Of a stretch of DNA of 64,000 nt, positions 8,954-17,349 are shown piece after piece. The notes under the pieces are model-generated. The model searched no databases. It was not told where the DNA came from and worked only from the letters and a program-made list of their open reading frames with translations. The position numbers and the translations under genes were made by a program. Location of the stretch: assembly GCF_002197755.1 (NCBI RefSeq), contig NZ_NHOT01000001.1, forward strand, positions 558,001 through 622,000. Reading direction: 5' to 3'. The DNA is from Pedobacter sp. AJM (lineage in GTDB: Bacteria > Bacteroidota > Bacteroidia > Sphingobacteriales > Sphingobacteriaceae). How positions within the stretch are numbered: the stretch's first letter is position 1; every line of letters starts with the position of its first letter.

Positions 8954-8961
8954 TACTTTTG
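8954..8961 (+). promoter_or_regulatory. Putative -7 box of the small His/Cys-rich gene
   Basis: TACTTTTG matches TAnnTTTG, with a possible TTG -33 element at 8933-8935 (18-base spacer). It ends 5 bases before the TTG start at 8967, which would give an almost leaderless transcript. Confidence 0.4.
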
Positions 8962-8966
8962 AGCCA

Positions 8967-9299
8967 TTGAAAAAGCATCAGCAAAATATTAGAAAATATT
9001 TTTCAGCATTTATGCTGTTTACCTTTGCTATTGCCTTAACGCCATGGAGCGTTTTACACCATCACCAGGAAATTCCTGTTTCTAAGAAGGAAGTCAACTG
9101 CCATCACCTGACCCACGTTCAGGCACATAGCGATACCTGCTTAGTTTGTAATGCCAGTTTTGAAAAGGATTATGTGCAAACCCATCAGGTTTATCGCATT
9201 TTTCTTTCTGCTACCATTTTTAGCCGGAAAGAGCCCGTACTCAAGAGTTCATATACCCAGTTACTTAGCACCAGCTTACGCGGTCCGCCTTTAGCCTGA
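8967..9299 (+). CDS. Small exported His/Cys-rich protein, possibly metal-related
   Basis: A 110-residue protein starting at TTG (8967; no ATG fits upstream). An N-terminal hydrophobic segment (about 12-30) is followed by HHH at 31-33, Cys45-His-His, His50, His54 and a CLVC pair at 58-61. This arrangement suggests metal binding and resembles small proteins (DUF2946-like) that accompany TonB-dependent metal receptors; the next gene is such a receptor, 160 bases downstream. Neither family nor metal is proven by the sequence. Confidence 0.6.
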   Translation: MKKHQQNIRKYFSAFMLFTFAIALTPWSVLHHHQEIPVSKKEVNCHHLTHVQAHSDTCLVCNASFEKDYVQTHQVYRIFLSATIFSRKEPVLKSSYTQLLSTSLRGPPLA

Positions 9300-9459
9300 T
9301 TTCCTGAAAGGTACATTCCTTCTATTTTTTTAATACCTGAGCAAGGCTTTCTAAGCTTTTAACTCACTATTCCCATTATTACGAATTAAAATCGTTTTGA
9401 ATCTGCCCTGATGAAATATTTCGGTGGCCATTCATGATATTTATTATAAAAACAAAACA

Positions 9460-11778
9460 ATGAAAAAATTACAGCTTATCGGCTTAGTGATTCTATATAC
9501 CATATTCAGCAGTACGGTTTTCGCTGCCACTTTAAAAGACATTACCGGAAAAGTAACAGATGCCAGCAACAATCAGGCATTGCCGGGTGCATCTATTTAT
9601 ATCCCCGATTTAAAAGTGACTGCCGTGACCAATACAGCAGGTGAATTTACCTTAAATAACCTGCCTGCAAAGGGAAGTTATCTGGTAGAGGTTCATTTTA
9701 TTGGCTACAAAACAGCTACACAAATCGTAAACTTTGCTGAACCATCCAATTTAACTTTCGCCTTGCAGCCTACAGCAATAGAAACCAGGGAAATTGTTAT
9801 TACCGGTAGCATCATCAGCAGTACCAGTAAACGAAACAGTGCATCATCGGCTGTATTAGATAAGGAGCAGTTACTGGCACCATCTACTAACCTGATTGAT
9901 GCATTGACCAAAATTCCAGGGGTATCACAAATTACCACCGGACCTTCTATATCAAAACCAGTCATCAGAGGGCTTGGCTATAACCGCATTGTTACTTTAG
10001 ATGACGGGATTAAACAACAGGGCCAGCAATGGGGAGATGAACACGGAATTGAAATTGATCAGTTTAAATCAGACCGTGTGGAGGTTTTACGCGGAGCAGC
10101 TTCATTAATGTACGGATCGGATGCATTAGGCGGCGTAATTAATTTACTGGAGCCAAGTACAGCTCCGGATGGACAGGTAAAAGGGGAGTTGATCAGCAAC
10201 TATTCTACCAATAATGGCTTAACAGCTAACTCTTTAATGTTGACTGGAAATGAGAATGGCTTTGTTTGGAGAGCCCGTGGCACCTACAAAAATGCTTATT
10301 CTTTTAAAACACCTACCGGATACTTCCCAAATTCAGGATACAATGAAACGGATTTTAGTGGTATGGTCGGACTGAATAAAAGCTGGGGATATACTCACCT
10401 GAACGTTTCCAATTTCCACAATAACATTGGATTTTATGATCCGTTTCTGGATGCCAATGGAAATTTTGTAAAGGAAAACGGAGATCCGTTTTTAAATTCT
10501 GAATTCAAAAGCCGTAGCTTAGATTATCCACGTCAGGACATCAGACATTTTAAAATTGCGTTAAATAATAACTTTATTCTGGGCAATGGTAATTTAAAGG
10601 CAGATTTTGGTTACCAGCAAAACCAACGTCGTGAACTGGAAGACGGGCCAAGTCCATCTTTATTCTTTGACCTGAAAACATATAATGCTGATTTGAAGTA
10701 CTACATCCACGAAACCAATGGATGGCAACCTGTTTTTGGTTTAAGTGCAGATGCCGGACACAGCCAGAATAAAGCCAACGACGAATTTCTAATTCCGAAT
10801 TACGATACTTATGGTTTAGGTGTATTTGCCTATGCCAAAAAGAACTGGGAAGATAATACTTTCAGTATTGGTGCCCGTTATGATTATCGTAAAAACAATG
10901 GCAAACAATTGTTTGTAGATGGCGAAGAACGCTTTGCTCCTTTCCAGAATAAGTTTTCCAATGTAAGTGGTGCTTTAGGTTTTACCCACCAATTTAATGA
11001 TGAATTAAACTTTAAGGCCAATGCAGGTTCAGCTTTTCGCGCACCTAATCCGGCAGAACTGGCTTCTAATGGCGTACATGAAGGAACCTTCCGTTATGAA
11101 GTTGGTAATCCGAACCTGAGTCCAGAACGCAGTTATCAGGTAGATGCTGCTTTAGAATATGAAGGTAAAATCATTAGTGCAAGTGCTAGTGTGTACAACA
11201 ACTATATCCGCAATTTTATTTACGCTTCAACCAATGGCGAAACGACCATTTCAGAAGGCAGCCAATATCCTGTTTACCGTTATGGCCAGGTGAATGCCAA
11301 CTTATACGGTGCAGAAGCAAGCTTAACCATCCATCCGGTTCCCTTTATTCATTTCGAAAATACTTTTGGCTATGTTCATGCACATAATAGTACCTTAGAC
11401 AGGCCTTTGGCTTTTATTCCTGCCGGAACATTGAGAAACGAACTTCGTTTTGAGCCTAAGTTTAAAGGGACTAATGATGCTTACTTATCTGTTGGCATTA
11501 ACTCTGCGTTTAAACAAAATCGCGTGGATGAAACTTTTGAAACGCCAACGAGCGGATATACTCTACTAAATGCAGGCATCGGCGCAACCTTTAAATTAGG
11601 CAAACAACCTGTTAAGCTTTCTGTATCAGCAAATAACCTGCTTGATCAGAAATATTATGATGCTTTAAGCAGATATAAGCCAGGACGTTTGAGTTCTGAA
11701 AACCCTAATCTGGGCGTTTATAACACAGGCAGAAATATCACCTTTGGCTTGTATGTACCCTTTACGCTAGTGAAATAA
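9460..11778 (+). CDS. TonB-dependent outer-membrane receptor, possibly for a metal
   Basis: I chose the ATG at 9460 because it opens a signal peptide (MKKLQLIGLVILYTIFSSTVFA); a GTG at 9424 would add 12 unlikely residues. The 772-residue product has a carboxypeptidase-regulatory-like domain (about 25-112), a plug with RVEVLRGAASLMYGSDALGGVINL, and a beta-barrel ending in a C-terminal phenylalanine-rich strand. The plug phrase QWGDEHGIEID resembles that of ZnuD-like zinc receptors, and the His/Cys-rich gene upstream fits metal uptake. The substrate remains inference. A terminator follows. Confidence 0.85.
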   Translation: MKKLQLIGLVILYTIFSSTVFAATLKDITGKVTDASNNQALPGASIYIPDLKVTAVTNTAGEFTLNNLPAKGSYLVEVHFIGYKTATQIVNFAEPSNLTFALQPTAIETREIVITGSIISSTSKRNSASSAVLDKEQLLAPSTNLIDALTKIPGVSQITTGPSISKPVIRGLGYNRIVTLDDGIKQQGQQWGDEHGIEIDQFKSDRVEVLRGAASLMYGSDALGGVINLLEPSTAPDGQVKGELISNYSTNNGLTANSLMLTGNENGFVWRARGTYKNAYSFKTPTGYFPNSGYNETDFSGMVGLNKSWGYTHLNVSNFHNNIGFYDPFLDANGNFVKENGDPFLNSEFKSRSLDYPRQDIRHFKIALNNNFILGNGNLKADFGYQQNQRRELEDGPSPSLFFDLKTYNADLKYYIHETNGWQPVFGLSADAGHSQNKANDEFLIPNYDTYGLGVFAYAKKNWEDNTFSIGARYDYRKNNGKQLFVDGEERFAPFQNKFSNVSGALGFTHQFNDELNFKANAGSAFRAPNPAELASNGVHEGTFRYEVGNPNLSPERSYQVDAALEYEGKIISASASVYNNYIRNFIYASTNGETTISEGSQYPVYRYGQVNANLYGAEASLTIHPVPFIHFENTFGYVHAHNSTLDRPLAFIPAGTLRNELRFEPKFKGTNDAYLSVGINSAFKQNRVDETFETPTSGYTLLNAGIGATFKLGKQPVKLSVSANNLLDQKYYDALSRYKPGRLSSENPNLGVYNTGRNITFGLYVPFTLVK

Positions 11779-11795
11779 ATAATTTAACGACTATA

Positions 11796-11846
11796 AAAGC
11801 CGCAGATTCACAGATTAAATTCGGTGAGTTTGCGGCTTTCGTTTTT
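11796..11846 (+). terminator. Rho-independent terminator after the TonB receptor
   Basis: AAAGCCGCA (11796-11804) pairs with TGCGGCTTT (11831-11839) and is followed by CGTTTTT. The loop carries CAGATTCACAGATT, a word also found, slightly changed, in the tandem repeat at 23.2-23.75 kb. Confidence 0.75.
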
Positions 11847-11889
11847 ATGTAATACTTTACACATTGTAATGTACGGTAGGATTTAGTAC

Positions 11890-11965
11890 CGGCGTGAAGC
11901 CATCTCCCTATGATAGATTGCTTCGTTGGCTGATAAAGCTGCCTGGCAAAGACGATTAGCTGAAT
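11890..11965. repeat. Degenerate intergenic repeat with AGATTGCTTCGTTGGC
   Basis: The stretch around 11918-11935 (AGATTGCTTCGTTGGCTG) resembles the dispersed AGATTGCTT/CGCAATGAC intergenic repeats of Sphingobacteriaceae. Related remnants lie at 27020-27090, 39290-39360 and 42640-42670. The match to the family is from memory and the copies are eroded. Confidence 0.35.
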
Positions 11966-11981
11966 CTCCTCGCTTAGAATA

Positions 11982-12722
11982 TTATTTTAAACTCTTCGCA
12001 ATGCTGAGTTGATTTTCTTTGATGCCTTTTGCCACCAAAGCGGCAATTTGTTTTGCCCCATCCAGGTTTAAATGGGTATCATCTTTCTTTCCATTAGGGT
12101 AATTTACATTTCCAGCATCCACATGCAGAAACAGTTTTACTGATTCTGCATCACCCAGGTTATTCAGTAACTGTTCTGTTTTAGCAAGCATATCAATCAA
12201 GGGTACTTTTAGGGAATCTGCTACTTGCCTGGTTATGGCAGGATAAGCACCATGGGTATCCTTCAAAATGCCGTTTTTAAAACTTCTCCTGGAGATTGGT
12301 GTAAGCAAAACGGGAATGCCCTTTTTACTTCTGGTTTCATTCACATAATTCACCAGGTTCATTTTAAAATCAGTTAAAGAAACGCCCACAGTGGGCTTGT
12401 CAATCTTTTCATCATTATGCCCGAACTCAATTAAAACGTAATCACCTGCTTTTAAATTTTCAAGGATGGGCTGCCAGTGGTTTTCTGCCCGGAAAGATTT
12501 TGTACTCCGTCCGTTCAGGGCCCTGTTCTCCACTTTAACATCACCATTAAAAAACGATTGTAGTTCCATACCCCAACCTGTTTCGGGATAAGCTTCCGGC
12601 TGCTTGTTCGCAGCTGTAGAATCACCAATAATGTAAAGTGTTGTTTGTTTTTGAATGAAGGAAAATCCACTCAGGATGATCAGGCTAGTTGCAGCAAAAA
12701 GGGCAAAAAATTTTGTTTTCAT
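11982..12722 (-). CDS. Rhamnogalacturonan acetylesterase (CE12, SGNH fold)
   Basis: A 246-residue secreted esterase: signal peptide 1-22, then GDST (33-36) with the catalytic serine, NGRS, FGHND, and the C-terminal DDTHLNLDGA block with the catalytic Asp-His pair. CE12 enzymes remove acetyl groups from rhamnogalacturonan I or other pectin, opening it to lyases and hydrolases. It follows the CE8 gene with three bases between, so both are on one transcript downstream of the SusCD unit. A second CE12 lies at 50441-51235. Confidence 0.9.
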   Translation of the reverse strand: MKTKFFALFAATSLIILSGFSFIQKQTTLYIIGDSTAANKQPEAYPETGWGMELQSFFNGDVKVENRALNGRSTKSFRAENHWQPILENLKAGDYVLIEFGHNDEKIDKPTVGVSLTDFKMNLVNYVNETRSKKGIPVLLTPISRRSFKNGILKDTHGAYPAITRQVADSLKVPLIDMLAKTEQLLNNLGDAESVKLFLHVDAGNVNYPNGKKDDTHLNLDGAKQIAALVAKGIKENQLSIAKSLK

Positions 12723-12725
12723 GTG

Positions 12726-13748
12726 CTAGTTTTTTATGGTGGGGTTCCAATGATCAGTGCTACTACTGAATATGTTTTTAACCGTATAATCTTTAGCTTC
12801 CTGATTCGTTAACTGCCTGCTCCAGTTTAATCTTGTATCCGGAGATGCGCCCGCACCAACGCTTTTGTATTCAGCATAAAAAGTAGTTTTCTCTTTATCC
12901 GGAAACATTTTATCGCCTTTCCAGGCATTCCATCCTTCCGAAAGGATATGTTTGCCTAAATCACATTGGATGAAGACCGTTTTGGCAAAGGGCCTCCAGG
13001 GTCTGCCGAGATAAACCTTATTGACAGTTTGATCAGCGATCAGTTTACAATTAAGAAAGACGAAGCCAAATTTTTGATTTTTAGAAGTGGCGGCAGCTGT
13101 AACATATGAATCACTTAAACTTTTTATTTCACAATGCTGAAATACGGCTGTAGCCTCTCCGAAAATAAAATCTGTAGTCCCTTCAATGATGCAGTTTACA
13201 TAATACTGCCTGCTTTTTTCTGTGGCGGCATACAGGGTATCCTGATGGCCTAAAAATTTACAGTTTCGCGCAACAAAGCGATCACCTTCTACATGAAGCG
13301 CAACGGCTTGTCCTACCCGGCCGGAAGAATTGATGATGGTCAGGTTTTCCAGCCTGCAATTATTGCCCTGAACCAGAACAGTATAAGAGGTATACGTGCT
13401 CATTTTTTCATTCCCAAAAGCATCTTTGTTCAAATTTATCTTTCCTGAATAATCATTGAAAGTAATAATGGTTTTTTCCCTGTTTTCTCCTACAATGCTG
13501 ATATGGCTTTTCCAGGATGGGATAACCAGTTTTTCCTGATAGACTCCGTTCTTCACTAAAATTTTGACTTCCTTTTCACCCAAATCTCGAGTGGAATTTA
13601 CAGCTTCCTGAATGGTTTTGTAGTTACCACTTCCATCTTGTGAAACAGTTATTTCAGCCGGATACCTGGGATCCTGCGCATTGGCCTGCATAAAAAACAA
13701 AGCCGGTATAAACAGGGCTATATATCTGAATAAAAGGATTCGATGCAT
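12726..13748 (-). CDS. Pectin methylesterase (CE8)
   Basis: A 340-residue secreted enzyme with a signal peptide ending near residues 24-25 (ANAQ) and a right-handed beta-helix. Visible family motifs are GQAVAL, GHQDTLY (catalytic Asp), DFIFGEA (second Asp) and LGRPWRPFAKT (substrate-binding Arg and Trp). It demethylates homogalacturonan so lyases and polygalacturonases can act. Starts 40 bases after the terminator of the SusCD unit and runs into CE12. A second CE8 is at 47544-48500. Confidence 0.93.
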   Translation of the reverse strand: MHRILLFRYIALFIPALFFMQANAQDPRYPAEITVSQDGSGNYKTIQEAVNSTRDLGEKEVKILVKNGVYQEKLVIPSWKSHISIVGENREKTIITFNDYSGKINLNKDAFGNEKMSTYTSYTVLVQGNNCRLENLTIINSSGRVGQAVALHVEGDRFVARNCKFLGHQDTLYAATEKSRQYYVNCIIEGTTDFIFGEATAVFQHCEIKSLSDSYVTAAATSKNQKFGFVFLNCKLIADQTVNKVYLGRPWRPFAKTVFIQCDLGKHILSEGWNAWKGDKMFPDKEKTTFYAEYKSVGAGASPDTRLNWSRQLTNQEAKDYTVKNIFSSSTDHWNPTIKN

Positions 13749-13787
13749 ATGCAGAAGGTTAAAATCTAAGATTTAAAGATCAATAAA

Positions 13788-13813
13788 AAAGGGCAGAATA
13801 AATCCTGCCCTTT
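13788..13813 (-). terminator. Terminator after the SusC-SusD-lipoprotein unit
   Basis: AAAGGGCAG (13788-13796) and CTGCCCTTT (13805-13813) form a perfect 9-base stem with an 8-base loop; on the minus strand the stem is followed by a T-run (TTTATTG). It sits between the lipoprotein gene and CE8. Confidence 0.8.
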
Positions 13814-13830
13814 ACTAAAATTGAGAGGCT

Positions 13831-15477
13831 TTAATATGTCCATCTTGGATCGCCAATCGCACCACCTGAATTACCTGCAGTTCTGAGTGCAGAAGTTGCC
13901 GGAAGAGAAAAATCAGTTGTTGTGGCAGACCACCCTAGGTTTTGTGTCTGGTTACTGGTTAATGTTGCCGTGCCAAAGGTTAAAGCTGTACCTCCGGTTA
14001 AAGCACTTGACAGGTTAAAGTAGTTACTGTTTGTAATACTCAATGTGCTTCCTGCACCGGTTGACCTGATGGCAGCGGCATTCACGGTACCTGATTTTGG
14101 CGTATTTGCAAAAATGCTGTTTTGTATGGTAAATTTAATGGGGTTTGCAGCGGCATCCAGCAAGGCATATTTCGCATTCCCTCCAAAGCCATTAAAGGTT
14201 GAATTACTGATGGCTACAGATGGCACGACATCACCGGCATAAGTGGTACTCGCTGTAACCAAACCCGGACCAGCATTGTAAAATGTAGATTTAGATACAC
14301 TGATGGTATTAAACTGCATTTTATTCACGTGGAAGGTGTAGTATGCTGAAGAACCATTCAGTCCCATTTCATAAACGATGGTATTATTTACTGAGATATT
14401 AGTTATTTTAAAATCCCTGGCGGCAGCTCCTCGGTCTCCACGGAGAAATGCTGTTGTAGCACCATGTACAATACAGTTTTCTACCACTACATTGGTGAAG
14501 GTTGCTGCTGAGCCATTTGCTGCCTGAGAACCAATGAAGTTGATAAAATAAAGTGCAGCTCCTGCCGTACCGTCAAATTCGATTCCTGAAAGCGTAACAC
14601 CTGCGCCTGTACCCTCAAGATCTATTTCCTTATAATTGACTTTTGTATCGGATGGATTACCGGAAGTGGATTTTAGGGTAATGGTTTTCTGCGTAATAAA
14701 TGAAGCAGTAGCCAGCGTGTAAGTGCCCGGATTTAATCCGATGATGGCACCATTAGCAGCATTGGTAATAGCTGTGGCCAGGTCATCACCAGGATTCAGT
14801 TTTACCGTGTAATTAGTCGGTAAAAGCGTGGTAAACGTTACAAGTCCTTTACTTTTGGTGCCGTCAAAAAGTTCTGCACTGTATAAAACCCCTGCTGTTA
14901 TTCCGCTAATGGTTTTAATACCGGCAGCTGCATCGGCAGTGCTAAGCGATGTTGTTATGGCAGCACCTGTAGCAGGAGTAAGTACAATTGAACTCAAACC
15001 TGCCGTTGGCTTAAAGCGAAGCATAATATTATTTTCTTTAATGTCGTTATCTCTTACGGCCAGAAACAATTGTGTGCCGCTCAATTGAAACACACTGCTT
15101 CTTACATATTTAGATTCAGGTTGATCAGCAGTGGCATTGGCCTTAATTCTGGCGTAATATTTTGTACGAACCGGAATATTGTCTTCAGTAACCGTTACCC
15201 CCGCTGTATCTGATGTTGCAGAGTATTTAATGGTTGCAAAGGTAGAATCGGTAGAGAAATCAATGCTGTATTTTAAAGTTTTACCTGTGGCCATTAATGG
15301 AATTGTCCAGGTTAATTTGGCTTGAGTTTCTCCGGCAGTAATTTTAACTTCACTAGGTTTAAATAGTCTGGCAGGTTCATCCGGCTGATCTTCCGATTTT
15401 TTACAGGCATTCAGTGCCATAGCCATTAAAATAAGTATGGCCAATCTGCTGCTGATCTGAGCTATTATTTTTTTCAT
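13831..15477 (-). CDS. Surface lipoprotein of the pectin locus (DUF4957/DUF5123-like)
   Basis: A 548-residue lipoprotein: the signal ends at ALNAC, lipidated Cys25. A fibronectin type III-like region follows (about 37-125), then a middle domain, then from about residue 225 a parallel beta-helix with NPGTYTL and DFKITNISVNNTIVYEM repeats, as in DUF4957 and DUF5123 proteins found beside pectin-type SusCD pairs. It sits third in the operon, where Bacteroidota loci normally encode a surface glycan-binding protein. Binding is likely; weak lyase-like activity cannot be excluded. The family name rests on recognition of the pattern. Confidence 0.75.
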   Translation of the reverse strand: MKKIIAQISSRLAILILMAMALNACKKSEDQPDEPARLFKPSEVKITAGETQAKLTWTIPLMATGKTLKYSIDFSTDSTFATIKYSATSDTAGVTVTEDNIPVRTKYYARIKANATADQPESKYVRSSVFQLSGTQLFLAVRDNDIKENNIMLRFKPTAGLSSIVLTPATGAAITTSLSTADAAAGIKTISGITAGVLYSAELFDGTKSKGLVTFTTLLPTNYTVKLNPGDDLATAITNAANGAIIGLNPGTYTLATASFITQKTITLKSTSGNPSDTKVNYKEIDLEGTGAGVTLSGIEFDGTAGAALYFINFIGSQAANGSAATFTNVVVENCIVHGATTAFLRGDRGAAARDFKITNISVNNTIVYEMGLNGSSAYYTFHVNKMQFNTISVSKSTFYNAGPGLVTASTTYAGDVVPSVAISNSTFNGFGGNAKYALLDAAANPIKFTIQNSIFANTPKSGTVNAAAIRSTGAGSTLSITNSNYFNLSSALTGGTALTFGTATLTSNQTQNLGWSATTTDFSLPATSALRTAGNSGGAIGDPRWTY

Positions 15478-15495
15478 TATTGATGTTTCTAAGCG

Positions 15496-17331
15496 TTAAT
15501 AACCAAAGTTTTGTACCATGCTGGTATTTTCGATCAAAGCAGTTTTCGGATAAGGGAAAAGCTCTTTTTTATTGGCTTCGAAATAAAAGGCTATACCTGT
15601 TGAAGTGCTGGTAATTGAATTGTCCTCCGTTACAGATTTTCTCCAATTTTTGGTGGTGTATCCTGTTGGTGCCGAAGCAATACCCAATCCAGGCGAGGCG
15701 AAAACATTGTTGGGTGTACCGCCGTACAAATCTAAAGTGGCTACTTCATTTACACTGGTACCTAAAAGATAATTTCCTTCCTTCGCATAAATATAATCCG
15801 GAACTCCGGCATATGCGCCTGTTCCGGCAATTAGTGCCCTTATTTTGGCCCGCGTTTCTTCAAATTTACTTCCAAGTAAGTTCCACCTGATCAGGTCGTA
15901 TTTCCTAATTGCTTCGCCTCCGAATTCCAATAACCGTTCTTTAACCAATGCATTAAAAAATTCGGTTTTAGCAGTTGGCGCAACAGGGATTTGTGTTTCA
16001 AAACCCAGGTAAGCCCGTTTTTGCACTTCCTGCAGGGCGCTTATTGCTGCAGCAGATGGCGCACCATTAATTTCATTATCGGCCTCTGCATACATTAACA
16101 ATACATCCGCAAAACGGATCAAAGGCCAGTTAACACTGAAATTTTGTGCTGCGGAAGAACCATTATAGGCTGTCCATGACTTGCGGAATTTTCCATCCGT
16201 CATGGTAAAAAGCGTGTTGATGATCTTTTTTGAGGTAGCTGTAATTTCGAAGACGCCGATGGTTACGTCTCTGCGGCAATCTTTAGTGACATCGAAATCA
16301 TAAAAATAAGTTGGAATGGCATTCATCCCGCCACCACCCGTACCATAAGTAGAAGCGGCATTGAAACGGACTCCATTATAATAACCCAATTTACTATCGG
16401 TTGAAGCATTACTTCCAAAAGCGGCCACTTCAAACATCAATTCATGTGCATCATCCAGTCGGGTTCCGTGCAGGGTTTTAAACACGTTTTCATAACTTGG
16501 ATTTAAGCTATGTTCCGACCTGTTATTCATGATATCCAGACACTCGTCAAATGCGATTTTATAATAAGTTAAATAATCGCTGCTGCGCGTCATCTGGTTC
16601 CGTTTCAGGGAGTAACCGCCACGCGCCAATGCTAAACGGGCCCGCAATGCTTTGATGGCACCTTTTGTAAAGCGAAAACTTCCATATTCAGTAATGCCAC
16701 TTCTCCATGGCACCAGGTCTTCTGCCGTTTTTAAATCGGCAATAATTTTATCGTAGGTTTGGTTACGGTCTACATTAGGACCATAAAGTGATTCCGCATC
16801 TGCTGATGGCACGAAAGATACCGGCACATCTCCCCAGTTGCGGATCAGTTCATGTAAAAATTGTGCCCTTAATGCCAAAGCTTCGCCCAGATAGCGTTTC
16901 ATAATGGTTTTATCCGCTTCTGATCCGTTGTTATAAAGTTTGGAAGCCGGAATGTATTTAATACAGATATTGGCACGCTCTATCCCCTGATAGAGTTGCA
17001 GAAATGGATTGGTAAGATCTGTATTATCAGCACTTGCTCCATACATACTTATTCCACGGCGATCAGAAGAACTGTAGCTCCCTGAGGTTCTGAAATCATC
17101 AGCACTGACACCAAATAAGGTAGAGATCCGGTTGCCATATCCGTTATCGCCACAAAGCCTGTTGTACACACCAATAATAGCTGCATTGGTGTTGGCAGTG
17201 CTTTCAAAAACCACATCCGGTGAGGAGGTAGATGGAGATTGCACATCTAAATATTTTTTACAGGCGGTATTGAAGCAAACTGCTGCAATTATGAAGACCA
17301 TTAAAGCAGATTTTATAAATTTATTGTTCAT
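15496..17331 (-). CDS. SusD/RagB-family glycan-binding lipoprotein
   Basis: A 611-residue outer-membrane lipoprotein with lipidation at Cys24 (FNTAC) and the SusD/RagB signature: N-terminal YLDVQSPS, TPR-like helices (QLYQGIERANICIKYI, GEALALRAQFLHELIRNWGDVP), and a C-terminal part with NWPLIRFADVLLMYAEA and FGGEAIRKYDLIRW. It captures oligosaccharides at the cell surface and caps the SusC partner encoded 18 bases upstream. Given its neighbours the ligand is probably a pectin oligomer. Confidence 0.95.
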   Translation of the reverse strand: MNNKFIKSALMVFIIAAVCFNTACKKYLDVQSPSTSSPDVVFESTANTNAAIIGVYNRLCGDNGYGNRISTLFGVSADDFRTSGSYSSSDRRGISMYGASADNTDLTNPFLQLYQGIERANICIKYIPASKLYNNGSEADKTIMKRYLGEALALRAQFLHELIRNWGDVPVSFVPSADAESLYGPNVDRNQTYDKIIADLKTAEDLVPWRSGITEYGSFRFTKGAIKALRARLALARGGYSLKRNQMTRSSDYLTYYKIAFDECLDIMNNRSEHSLNPSYENVFKTLHGTRLDDAHELMFEVAAFGSNASTDSKLGYYNGVRFNAASTYGTGGGGMNAIPTYFYDFDVTKDCRRDVTIGVFEITATSKKIINTLFTMTDGKFRKSWTAYNGSSAAQNFSVNWPLIRFADVLLMYAEADNEINGAPSAAAISALQEVQKRAYLGFETQIPVAPTAKTEFFNALVKERLLEFGGEAIRKYDLIRWNLLGSKFEETRAKIRALIAGTGAYAGVPDYIYAKEGNYLLGTSVNEVATLDLYGGTPNNVFASPGLGIASAPTGYTTKNWRKSVTEDNSITSTSTGIAFYFEANKKELFPYPKTALIENTSMVQNFGY

Positions 17332-17349
17332 TTTTCTTTAATGTTAGGA

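Noticed and set aside
9424..9459. GTG start for the TonB receptor
   Set aside because: It adds 12 residues before an otherwise typical signal peptide; the ATG at 9460 with an A-rich leader fits better.
9300..9459. A riboswitch before the TonB receptor
   Set aside because: No cobalamin- or other known riboswitch core could be recognised and the gap is only 160 bases.
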